A stretch of 64,000 nt of DNA. Origin: Dipteris shenzhenensis. Its lineage: Eukaryota > Polypodiophyta > Polypodiopsida > Gleicheniales. The notes under the pieces were generated by a model. That model made no database searches, was not told the DNA's origin, and saw only the letters and a program-made list of their open reading frames with translations. The stretch lies in assembly GCA_047967505.1 (NCBI GenBank), contig CM106539.1; one strand, 5' to 3'. Within the stretch, counting starts at the first letter, position 1; every line of letters begins with the position of its first letter. The translations under genes were made by a program, and so were the position numbers. Positions 21,453 through 31,717 of the stretch are shown here, piece after piece.

Positions 21453-22855
21453 GAGCGATAAGCATGTACAACAACAAGAAACTCCTTATCATAAACCGGA
21501 TATCGGGTTTGGATATCAGAATGTTTATGGCTGTCAAAAGCAATAACTCTGCCTTCTTGCATCAAGATGTAGAGAGAATTTGCGCGGAGAACTTCAAAAA
21601 CTTGGTGAAGATGTTGTTTGTGCTCATGTAGGGATGTGCTGAAAACGAGGATGTCATCGAGGTAAACGATGACGAACTGATCGAGGAAAGGCCTGAAGAT
21701 GTCGTTCATTAATGTCATGAATGTGGCCGGGGCATTGTTTAACCCAAAAGGCATGACCAAACATTCATAGTGTCCATACTTTGTTCGAAAAGCTGTCTTG
21801 TATTCATCACCTTCTCGTATGCGGATTTGATGATAACCTGAACGAAGATCAATCTTTGAGAATTGTGTTGCATGTAGAAGTTGATCGAAGAGGTCATCGA
21901 TGCGAGGCAATGGATACTTGTTTTTGATAGTGAGCTTGTTGAGGGCTCGGTAGTCGATGCAGAGGCGCATTGACTTGTTCTTTTTTTCCACAAGTAGTAC
22001 AGGAGATCCGAAAGGGCTGCGACTGGGCCGAATGTGACCTTTGTCGAGTAGTTCGGTGACCTGTCTTTGGATTTCTTCATTTTGAGTGTAAGAAACTCGA
22101 TAGGGAGGTTTCGACGGTGGATTACTGCCGGGAATAAGTTCGATTGGATGATCCACTCGTCGAGGTGGTAACTGCTTTGGCAATTCCTGTGGAAAAATAT
22201 CCAGGTAGGGCTGGAAAAAAGGTTGGTTGAGGTATTCAGGAGGATCCTTTGTTGGTGTCTCCTCTACTGCCGTAACCAACAGAAGTGAAGTCTTTACTTG
22301 ACGTTTACGAACCCACTTCTTTACTTGTAGGACAGATGCAACTGGGGTTGAAGGAGAGTCCCTAGAACCAGTTAGCTCAAGTTTTCCCTGGTGGACAAAC
22401 TGGATAGTATGGCTGCGAAAGCTGATTGATGGATCATAGTCGTAGAGCCACTGTTGTCCGAGTATGACATCGTACCGAGAAAGAGGCATAATGTCGAAGT
22501 TCAACTTGTCCGTATAATGTTGGATGCGAAAAGACAAGTTTTTACTCCTGGTGTTGCACAAGAAAGTTGTTCCATTTGCGAGTTCAATCTGATAGTCCAT
22601 GAGACTAGGACTGGTGGTCAACCGAAGTTTATCGACCACAGAACTGGCTAGGAAATTATGAGAACAGCCACTGTCGATGAGGATGGTGACCGTTGTTCCA
22701 CGAATCGATCCTTGAACACAAAGTACTTGAGTGGCCAGGGAAGGTTCGGGGTTGCTGGCAAGGCTCAGGTGGATGGTATTCGCCATTCGAACAGCTTTGC
22801 CTTTCTTGTCTTGTGCTGAGGTAGCATCTTCTTTTTGGGAAGTGCTAGGTTCCAT
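21449..22855 (-). pseudogene. Gypsy protease and reverse transcriptase (internal deletion)
   Basis: The protease motif is [18 protein letters not shown] blocks are [20 protein letters not shown] then [40 protein letters not shown] and the catalytic [11 protein letters not shown]. After [12 protein letters not shown] the frame jumps directly to [17 protein letters not shown], which belongs to RNase H. About 150 residues of RT thumb, connection and RNase H start are missing in frame at about 21567. The open frame would make a catalytically incomplete polymerase. Confidence 0.9.
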
Positions 22856-24649
22856 ATTGGAATTTTGCTTTGGGCGCTTGGGACAATCGAACCATCTATG
22901 GTCGCTTGTACAGATGGTACAAAGTCCTTTTGTGCTGGAGCTGTTCTTCTTGTCAGTGGCCGCACCTTTATGTTGGGGATGTCGGTAATGACTTTGTGAA
23001 GAAGAAGAAGCGCGATCCTTGGAGGAGTGCTTCTGTTGGAATCCAGCAAATGATTTCTGAGGCTTCTGGGATCTTGAGACTGTCGCTGACCTTGATTAGC
23101 GAAGTTTTTTCGAAACCTGGTGTTATCTTGAGGGCGAGCACCTTTGGCCATAGGAGAGTTCTGTGTGCGATTAGCACTCTGCTTCCCTGTGTTTTGGAAA
23201 TTTGTAATGCGCTCTGCGTAAGCAATAGCGCCATCTGTGGTGGTGATGTTTGCTTTAAGAACATCAATGCGTAACGAGGGATTTAGGCCTGAGATGAAAG
23301 CATGAAGGCGATCATCCTCAGTTAAACCATCAATTTCCAGCACCAATGTGGTGAACTGAGAGATGTACGAAGACAGGGAACCCGTTTGCTCCAACTGTCG
23401 AAGTTTTGAACGTGCTTGGAAGTCCGCATTGGCAGGTATAAACTGCTTACGGAGCACGTGTTCAAAACGTTCCCATGTTAACACACTTTTTTCGTCCTTT
23501 AAGCGTCTTTGCCACCATAGAAAGGTTGTATCCTTGAGGAGGGAGGCTGCCAAGGCGATCTTTTTGCCTTCAGTGAGGTCAACAGTATCAAAATACATGC
23601 GCATTTTTGCGAGCCATTGGTCAACTGTTCGGCGATTGCGTTGACTAGTGTAGGCTTCCGGAAGTTTGATGTCAAGTCTTTTAGTTTTGGAAGCTTGAAG
23701 TAAACGGTAGAGGGCACGTAGTTCAGTGTTTTCTACCTCTGGTGGGAATGAATCCGCATAGTCGTCTCATTGCGTCACGTCATCCTCTGTATGTGTGGTA
23801 CTTCGAGAATCCTGAAGTTGTTGAACTTTCTGAACCAAGTCGGAGATGCTGTCCTGAAGCTGGGATATTTGAAGTTGCAATAGTGATTCGCCTTGAACGT
23901 TGACTTTAGGGGTCTTTTTTGGACTTGATTCTTTGATCTCTGGAGAGGCTTCACGCGAGCTGTGCGACATATCGGAGATCCCTGTGAGAAAAGCGCGAAC
24001 TTGCGCTCTAGTTTGTATTCCTGGAAGAGGATTCGGGCTGCTCCCTGAGGTTGCTCATGTTGGAGGGGGCAGGCGAGGCAGGATGGAACCACCCGTGGAA
24101 ATCTGGTAAGGGAGGTCCTGTTTGAGGTAACACTGGTGATGCCGAAAGTGGTGTTACTGCTCGTGAGAGGACAGGATTGGGTTGCAGAGTCCACGGATCT
24201 AAGAAGGGATAGGGAGCTGCTGTCGGAAATGGAGGATATCCAGGAGAGGGAGTGCCTTCAGAGTGTAAATACTGACTTGGAGAAGGTACGACCTGTAGAG
24301 GAGGATATCTGGGAGCTGAAGGAGGTAGAGAGTACCCTGGAGATGCCGAAGGTGAGGGGTAAAATTCTCTTCAAAAATGAACAGCAAACTCTTGAGGAAT
24401 ATCGAGTTCAGGATATCTTCGTGTCTCGTGGAACACAACCTGTACTGTGCTGAGGAAATAATGTAACTGAGGTGCCTCACGCAGAAGGTAGAGGATGTGG
24501 TCCAAGTCACGAGGAGGGCACGTGACACAGAAGACCCAAGATGCAAAGGCTCCGAAATGGGCTGGCTGTGCAATTTGAACACGATATTGTGTGGTAGCTG
24601 ATGCCTGAGGTGTCCTTGAAATGGCAGGTGAATTACCAGGGGCTTCCAT
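22765..24649 (-). pseudogene. Gypsy gag
   Basis: The ATG at 24649 opens MEAPGNSPAISRTPQASATT. A Pro/Ser-rich region in shifted frames and a short coiled segment (LLQLQISQLQDSISDLVQKV) follow, with a stop near 23767. The Retrotrans_gag core is at 23604-22765 (KIALAASLLKDTTFLWWQRR, LTWERFEHVLRKQFIPANAD, LSSYISQFTTLVLEI). A zinc knuckle [13 protein letters not shown] lies in the pol frame near 22930. Several frameshifts make it non-functional. The product would be the particle protein. Confidence 0.85.
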
Positions 24650-26011
24650 GCTTTAAGGTGGATTCTTTCATTTGCTGTAATTTGTTAAAAGGAAAAGAAT
24701 CCTTAAAAGCAGATTGGAAAGACTCCACCTGGCAATAATTTAACCTGCCAAGTTGTTGCGTAGAAGAAGGCTGCAAATCGGTGTCCGGAGATCCATGGTG
24801 CAATTTGCGAGGAGCGATCGATACTTGTTTGGTCCGGGCTGTCAACAGGCTGTCTTCATTGCGCGAGGAGCTGCAACTGGTGCTGATTTGGCAGGACCAA
24901 AAATGGCGAAACAAGGGGCTGCAGGCTGTCAATGGTGAGGCTCTAGCATTTCCCAGGGCTGGACTGCGCAGGAAAGGCAGGAGCGAAAAGCCTGGCTGGT
25001 CAAGGACTGCGCAGGAGGGGGGGGCTGGCGAGGCCAAACGATGTGTGCAGGGCTGGTCGTACAGAATGGCGCAGGGCTGTGGGCAGGACAGCGCAGGCTT
25101 GCTGTACGGCAGAAAACGTGCGCAGGGCTGTACGGCAGGCTGCTGATGGTACATCGCAGGGCTGATGCAGGCTGTACGGCAAGTCCGTACGTGCAGGGCT
25201 GGTGCTGCGCAGGCTGCCAGAAATCCGTACGGTGCAGGCTGGCGATTTGTAAGGCGCAGGCTGGAATGCAGTATGGCGAGGGCTTGCGCAGGGCTGTACG
25301 GCCAGGCTGCGCAGAACTGTACGGCGAGGGTAATGGCTGGCTGTACGGGCTGGCGCAGGTGGTACGGAAATCCGTACGTGCAGTTTTTTGTTGGAGAAGA
25401 GGCTGCGACTTTTCGTTGGGGGCTGCCTAATGGGTTAGTTGCCCCAAAAATTAAATGGGGGGTTTAGTTAACCCTAGGTAGCTAGGGTAATCCTAAGGGT
25501 AGGGGATGGGTTTATTTTTTTCCCTTTTTACCCCTCTAGGTACCCTTTTGTAGGTACTTGGGGCCTAAAAGGTGTGCCTATTCGAAGGGGTGTGACCCTT
25601 GGAATAGGTGCACCTTTTCATGAAGGGGTGTATCCCTGTTTTTAAAAGGGATGTCCCTACATGAATAGGTATGTCCTTTTGTCCACGATGGGGTGTGTCC
25701 CTTGAGTGAGGAGTTGAGACTCTTCATCAAAAGGTGTGTCCCATGGTGGAAAAGGTGCGTCCCTTGGTTTTGGGACAGCCCAAGCACGTGGAAAGACACG
25801 ATTTTTGTCATGTCCATTCACATCAACTTGTGATGTGAGGGAGATGGAGAGGCCATAGATGACTTTAGGCAGGGTAGGCGTTTAAAATTTTTACGCTCAT
25901 CCTCTCCATCTCTTCCATGCACAATGTGCACAGATAAACTTCTAGCAGAAAAGATGTATCAGATCGGCGCTAGAAGGTGGGGGGCATTTCCTACAGGCAG
26001 GAGCGAATTTT
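24650..26011 (-). other. Long leader of the gypsy element with CTGTACGG-type repeats
   Basis: 1.36 kb lies between gag and PBS. From about 24940 to 25400 (+ strand) it carries many degenerate repeats of GCAGGCTGTACGG / AAATCCGTACGTGCAG. From 25560 to 25830 it carries AAGGGGTGTGTCCCTTG-type repeats resembling those in the LTR (GTGTACCCCTTGTGAAGGG). Open frames here are by-products of GC-rich repeats. No gene is supported. Confidence 0.7.
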
Positions 26012-26451
26012 GCTCTGATACCACTGTAAGAAATCCTAGATTTACTCTATTTAGAAATGTGCTAAGGAACAGAAAGGAGACTGAGATAGCAGAGAACAAG
26101 GAATAATTGTATTGCTTGAATATCTGTAGGGTAGATGTAGTGTGTCATCCATACAATTGGGCCTCTCTTATATAGAAAGTGAAGAGTCACACATGAAAAG
26201 GTGTGTACTCCAAAGGGTGTGTGCATGAAGAGGTGTGTACCCCTTGTGAAGGGTGTGACCCTTGATGAGAGGGTACATTACAAATGTCTCTTCATTAGAA
26301 TGTCTCTTATGAAGGGTTGTGCCTCATTAGGAAGTGTCCCGTCGAAAAGGCAAGTGTCCCGTCGAAAGGGCATACCCTTCCACAAGTGTCCATTCATCAA
26401 ACCATCCATAAGTCTAGAAATAGAGAAAGGAATACGTCACAGATCGTGACA
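26012..26451 (-). repeat. PBS and 5' LTR of the gypsy element
   Basis: The LTR at 26025-26451 is 427 bp, TGTCACGATC to CTTACA on the minus strand. The PBS on the minus strand reads TGGTATCAGAGC (26012-26023). The sequence right of 26451 belongs to the leader of the next copia element, which shows where the gypsy inserted. Confidence 0.9.
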
Positions 26452-27084
26452 CAAGCCGTACACGTTGTTGTCAGTTCTGTGCATTTCGTCGTACAGGCCG
26501 TACATAAGCTGTACCGTCCGTACATATAATGTATTGTCAGTTCAGTACTTTTTGCTTTGCAAGCCATTTTGTGTGCATATTTGGACACATTTTGTGTATT
26601 GGGAATTTTGTCAAATTTAGGGCTTTTGTATTTGCTGCAGAGAATTGCAAAAATTTTGGGGCTTTTAGTTCATTTGTGCCTTTCAGGTGTAATTTCTTGC
26701 AGAAAATTGGGGCTTTTGCAATTACACTGCAATTTTGCAGTGAAATTTGGGGATTTTGCAGGCAAAGAGCGATTTGTACAACCTTTGGGGCTTTCAAACC
26801 ATTTGCCCCTTTCTGGTTGTAATTTCAAGCCACAAATTGGGGCTTTTGTGTTGGGAGAGCAAGTTTGCAGGTTTCAGTTCACACTGCCTTTCTGTAAGTG
26901 TTTTGAAGCACTTTTGGCAGGTTTTGGGAGAGATTGGATGCTCTGGCAGATTTCTGACAGAGACATTACAGAGATTTGAGTTGCATTTTCAGCCAGTGTT
27001 TGGCTGTATTTTTTTTGGGAATTGTGCACTCCATTCCCAGCAAGGGAATTCAGATTTGCATTTGCTGTATTTTCTTTCTCAGAC
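26452..27084 (+). other. Copia leader with repeated TTGGGGCTTTT motifs
   Basis: Between about 26610 and 26850 the sequence AAATTTGGGGCTTTTGC recurs about six times with variation (for example at 26655, 26706, 26747, 26785, 26836). 26455-26530 is rich in CGTAC. The leader has no PBS, consistent with loss of the 5' end. No gene is supported before the gag ATG at 27085. Confidence 0.7.
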
Positions 27085-28240
27085 ATGGCCCAGCAAAATT
27101 AGAATGATTTCCAGTTCAGTGGTCTCTCACAAGAGGATAAGCTGGATGGTACCAACTACTCCCTCTGGAGTTTTATGGTACGCAACATTCTGATTTCCCG
27201 TAATTTGTGGGACTATGTAAATGGGGATGAGATCCGGCCAGCAAATGTGGCACCTAATATCCCTCCCCAGCAAGGAGGAGGCAGATGTCGTGCACAGGGT
27301 ACAGCTGCAGGGACAAGTTATTGGTGCAGCTATAGTTACTACTCCAGAGCAAAAGAGATGGGATTCACGTGATGCTTTAGCTTTGTCGTGTATTTCTCTT
27401 TCAGTGAAAAGATTCATCATTCCGCATATCCGGTCGTGTAAGACCTCAAAGGCAGCATGGGATATTTTGGAGAGCATGTATGCAGCTCGGAATGATGCCA
27501 GGGTGTCTTTTTTGAAAAGAGAATTGTCTCATACACATATGGAAGAGGGTGACTCCATGTCAGTGCACCTCACAAAGCTACAGGATTTACGAGAGCAATT
27601 GCTGAATATTGATGAGATCATTCCTGATTCAGAGATGATTACCACTACTTTGAATTCTCTTCCTGAGTCTTATCTCAGCTTTCATACCTCGCTAAATTTG
27701 TCATTGAGGGGGGGTGCAAATCCTCTCAATTTTCACGAGTTGATAGGACTTCTGTTGCAGGAAGAGCAGACCAGGAAAAACATGGCTTCACGAGCAGGTG
27801 AACATGCCATGCTTTCAAAATTCAACCCTAAAGGAAAGGGACAAGCAAAGACATCAGCAAATCAGCCTTCCAGTGGTTCACGACAGCCTTCTCAAAAGGC
27901 TAAGGGTGATGTAGGTAAGCCCAAGAAGAAGGGTATATGTCATTACTGCAAAAAGCCAGGTCATTACATTGGAGAATGCAAGAAGAGGCTTGCAAAAGAA
28001 AAGAAAAACAGCTCCGGTATGGCTGTTTCAGATTCAGCTCCTCATGCATCTGACAATGAGGAAGCTACAGCCAACTTTGTGGAACACGACTATGCCTTCT
28101 TGTCTTGCATTTCAGACTCTCAGTTGGCTGCTCCGGATATTACAGCCACTTGTGATGATGACTCTTATGCTTTTCTGACATGCAGTTATGATTCTTCCAA
28201 GGATGCGTCAGCTTTCAGTGTCAATGAGACACTAATACAT
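27085..28240 (+). pseudogene. Copia gag
   Basis: The ATG at 27085 starts MAQQN, then TAG at 27100-27102, then NDFQFSGLSQEDKLDGTNYS and LWSFMVRNILISRNLWDYV. A frameshift near 27280 leads into the long frame with SKAAWDILESMYAARNDARV then SFLKRELSHT and the zinc knuckle CHYCKKPGHYIGEC. An acidic Asn/Asp-rich tail follows. The stop at codon 6 and the frameshift disable it. Confidence 0.88.
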
Positions 28241-29388
28241 GGTATTTTGATAGCGGTGCCTCAAAGCATATCACTTCCAGGAAGTGTCTTTTCACATCTC
28301 TGCATCCACCTCCCGTTGGTAAAAAGGTCACATGTGCCAACAACTCTCCTATTCAGTTCGTGGTACAGGAGAAGTTGAACTTACAGCCATTGGTGGCTCA
28401 ACATTCAAAATTTATGATGTCTTGTATGTGCTTGGTATCACAAAAAATCTACTTTCAGTGTCCACTCTTAACAGAGCTGGATTTCAGGTCATTTTTGAAG
28501 ATGACAAGTGTGCAGTCCATGACAGAGAGAATGACTATGCCTTGAGATTGTCTGGCACTTTGTTACGTGGTCTTTTTCAGCTTGATATGTATGAGAAAAG
28601 ACCAGCACATGCTCTCGCAGTTTCCACTCCTACTGCTGCTATGCAGAATGCGGAGTTATGGCATGCCAGATATGGACACATGCATTATGGCAGCTTGATG
28701 ACACTTCAAAAACATGCTATGGTTGATGCATTGCCTCCTCTTGAAACACCTCCTCCACATGCCTATGAAGGGTGCATTCTTGGTAAAATGCACAGATTTC
28801 CTTTCAAGAAGGATGGATCAGTAAAAGCTGTTCGAAAATTACAGCTTATTCATAGTGATGTCTGTGGTCCCATGAGGACTCCATCATTGGGTGGTCATCT
28901 TTACTTTGTCACTTTTATAGATGACTACTCCAACTACACTTGGGTTTATGGGCTGAAACGCAAATCAGAAGTGTTTATGGTTTTCAAACACTTTGCAGCA
29001 TGGTTGAGAATGAATCAGGACTCAAGATAAAGACATTACGCACAGATAGAGGAGGGGAGTATTTGTCTACAGATTTTGATGCATTTTTGAAAGACAAGGG
29101 CATTGCACATGAGCTTACAGTGAGGCTAACCCCTCAGCAAAATGGCAAAGCTGAGAGGAAAAATCGTACTCTTATGGAGATGGATAGATGCATGCTAAAA
29201 AGCAAAAAATTGCCTCACAAATTTTGGCTTGAAGGTCTCATGTGTGCCAATTATGTTTTGAATCGGGCTCCCACAAAAGCTTTGAAGACCAAGACTCCCT
29301 ATGAAGTTTGGAAAGGGAGAAAGCCTTCTGTGGATAATTTTCGTGTTTTTGGATGCCTTGCATATGCTCATGTGCCCGTTGAGTTTCC
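28241..29388 (+). pseudogene. Copia protease and integrase
   Basis: The protease motif WYFDSGASKHITSRK lies at about 28235-28280 in its own frame. GAG-pre-integrase reads AELWHARYGHMHYGSLMTLQ, followed by integrase LIHSDVCGPM (D), FVTFIDDYSNYTWVYG, then after a frameshift near 29005 LRTDRGGEYLSTDFDAF (D) and TPQQNGKAERKNRTLME (E). KTPYEVWKGRKPSVDNFRVF then GCLAYAHVP ends abruptly at about 29380 where the sequence joins RT. Confidence 0.9.
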
Positions 29389-30524
29389 TCCGGGCTTTAA
29401 AATTTCAGGAAATGCACTTCAGGTATGCAAGCTGAATAAAGCTTTGTATGGGTTGAAACAAACCCCACATGCATGGTATGCTAAAATTCATGCCTTTCTG
29501 ACCAGCAAGGGGTTGCACAATAGTCCAACTGAGAGCACCCTCTACATCAAGAAGGATGGGGGGGATATTTTAGTCACCATTCTTTATGTAGATGACTTAC
29601 TGCTCACAGGGTCAAATGAGGATAATATTGCAGATTTTAAAGCTGAATTGCAGACCTCTTTTGACATGTCAGATTTGTGGCTGCTACACTTTTATTTGGG
29701 GATCGAGTTCACTCAAGAGAAAAGTGGCATCGTTATGTCTCAATCCAAGTATGTGCAGAAACTCTTGGACAGATTCAACATGCAGGATTGTAAGCCCATA
29801 GCTACTCCCATGGAGCTGGGGCTGAAGCTTACAATGCATGATGCAAGTGAATCAATTGATGTCACACTCTATAGTCAGGCTGTTGGATGCCTCATTTATC
29901 TCTGCAATACACGACCTGATATTCAGTTTGCAGTTTCTCAGGTGAGTAGGTATATGCACAGCCCAAAGACTATGCATTGGCAAGCTGTAAAACGCATCTT
30001 CCGTTACTTGCAAGGTACAAAGTCTTTTTGGCTTGATGTTTCCCGGGGGAGTGACTTGCAGATGCATGCCTACAGTGACTCAGATTGGGCCGGAGACTAT
30101 GACACTAGGCAGTCCACAAGTGGCAATTGTTTCTTTTTGGGCAAAGCTTGTATTTCTTGGTTGAGCAAGAAACAGCCTACAGTGGCTACCTCCTCATGTG
30201 AAGCTGAGTACAAGGTAGCTTTCACAGCGACAGTTGAATGTGTTTGGCTGCGTCGTTTATTTGCTGATCTTCGAGGGTCCTTCTCCAATTCTCAATGATA
30301 GTCAGAGTGCTATTGCAGTGGCAAAGAATCCTGTGTTTCATGCTCGCACGAAGCACATTGAGGTTCACTATCACTACGTCAGAGAGAAGTTGCATGCAGG
30401 AGAGATCGGTATGATCTATGTGTCAACACATGACAATGTTGCAGACATTTTCACCAAAGCACTTCCACGTGAAAAGTTTGAGGCATTTCGCAGTGCCCTA
30501 AACTTATCTCCTTTTGGTGATTGA
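29380..30524 (+). pseudogene. Copia RT (N-terminally deleted) and RNase H
   Basis: Directly after the integrase GCLAYAHVP the frame reads VEFPPGFKISGNALQVCKLN then KALYGLKQTPHAW and the catalytic YVDDLLLTG. RT finger and early palm motifs (about 350 residues including the integrase tail) are missing, an in-frame join. RNase H motifs are AYSDSDWAGDYDTRQSTSG and SSCEAEYKVAF. A frameshift near 30285 leads to NDSQSAIAVAKNPVFHARTK and the end at 30524. Confidence 0.9.
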
Positions 30525-30561
30525 TCATTTCCTTGTACATGACATTGGCACTGCAGGGGGG

Positions 30562-30838
30562 TGTTAGAATTATTGTTATAATTTAGCAGTGACCAATGTA
30601 ATGTAATAAGTAGGTTAGGGGCACTTTTCCCTCAGGTTTTTCTCCCTAACCATAGTTAGTTCACTAACTACCGAAGGATAAGGTTTTGGCACTTAGACAA
30701 AACCTATCCCACTCTTCAGTTGTATCACACTCTTCTATTGCAACTATTGCTTTCAGCTCTCACTCTCCTACTCTCTTGCTCTCTTGCTCACACACTCTGC
30801 TCTCTCTCCCTTAGTTCTCACACTTTCCACATATTACA
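30562..30838 (+). repeat. 3' LTR of the + strand copia
   Basis: It starts TGTTAGAATTATTG directly after the PPT and ends near CATATTACA. The right end is approximate because no second copy is present. The following sequence is LINE ORF1. Confidence 0.65.
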
Positions 30839-31717
30839 AAGCAAGCTTGATCCACATGAGCGGATCTACTTCCTACAACAAGAACTCAGAGATGCAAAGC
30901 TCCGCATTGCTTCATTGGAGAAGATAGTTTCAGAAATTAGAATGAAGGCAGACAAGAGGTAATCCAAGAAGTCCTACAGCAATGCAATATGGCAACTCCT
31001 ACACCACAGCTTGTAGCCAAGGATCCAAGAAATGATCACCACTCAGCTCAAATCCATGAGACAGGAAATTACAGCAACAATACATAACAAGATTGACAAA
31101 TGTGATGTTTATATAGAGGTAAGAGAGCAGCAAGCCATAGCAAGTAACAGGAAGATTTTACGTATTGGGGAATTGCAAGATAGTCGCCTTAGCTATTTTG
31201 AAATGGAAGAGGAAGAGGAATGCATTGATGAGGAAAAGATTACCCAACTCAAGAAGGTAGTGCCACAAATCGGTTGGGATGAAAAGGACATAAGTCTTAT
31301 CACTCAAAAGGGAAACCAAGCACAGATTTATTTCAAAGAAAGGATTTTAAGAACCAAGATCCTTAGACAAACCAACAAGCTCAAGGGTACTAGGATTACG
31401 ATATCTGAAGAGCTCACTCCGACCCAACTCAAACAAAGGGAAAATGAACTTATCAAAGTGAAAGAAGCAAGGAAAGAAGGTAAATGGGCAGTTTATCGAG
31501 ATGGGCAAGCACTCATTAGAGATTTCAAACCTAACCCCAAAGACTCTCAGTCTTAAACTGATGTTATTCAGACCACGCTTAATATAGTACTTGAATGTAG
31601 TTATGCTATAATTTGGGGCTGAGCTGCTGTACTTCCTTATAGGCTCTCAGTTATAGACCCGTGAGGTCTCGTGTGGATGTTAATATCTTTCTTTCTCTCT
31701 CTCTCTCTCTCTCTCGT
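30839..31717 (+). mobile_element. LINE ORF1-only copy with TC-repeat tail
   Basis: The coding part begins LDPHERIYFLQQELRDAKLR, a coiled-coil stretch. The open frame 31032-31556 then encodes ITQLKKVVPQIGWDEKDISL and TRITISEELTPTQLKQRENE then EGKWAVYRDGQALIRDFKP. This resembles the C-terminal RNA-binding part of L1-like ORF1 and matches the ORF1 in the minus-strand LINE at 34.4 kb (LKGTKIYLDEDLT, GKWAIYKDGKVIIRE). There is no ORF2. The 3' UTR follows and ends GTGGATGTTAATATC(TC)n at about 31675-31716. ORF1 binds LINE RNA in the family. Confidence 0.65.

Larger units (their letters stand above)
14744..26451 (-). mobile_element. Ty3/gypsy chromodomain-type retrotransposon (interrupted)
   Basis: On the minus strand it runs 5' LTR (26025-26451), PBS (26012-26023), a long leader, gag, protease, RT, RNase H, integrase, chromodomain, a PPT next to 14992 and a truncated 3' LTR (14744-14991). 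A complete copia element sits inside the integrase at 15627-20325. Without it the element is about 7 kb. It carries frameshifts, an in-frame RT/RNase H deletion and a 3' LTR missing about 180 bp, so it is dead. It lies inside the giant LSD1 intron, antisense to the gene. Confidence 0.92.
26452..30838 (+). mobile_element. Ty1/copia element lacking its 5' LTR and part of pol
   Basis: A + strand copia contains leader, gag, protease, integrase, a truncated RT, RNase H, PPT (GCAGGGGGG at about 30554-30561) and a 3' LTR (30562 to about 30838). The gypsy element inserted in its leader or LTR, and the left half of its 5' end was lost with the left gypsy flank. Frameshifts and an in-frame deletion joining integrase to RT make it dead. 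It sits in the LSD1 intron in sense orientation. Confidence 0.88.

Noticed and set aside
24633-25467. Several overlapping open frames of 60-170 codons
   Set aside because: They lie in the GC-rich repeat field of the gypsy leader, use all frames and have no domain.
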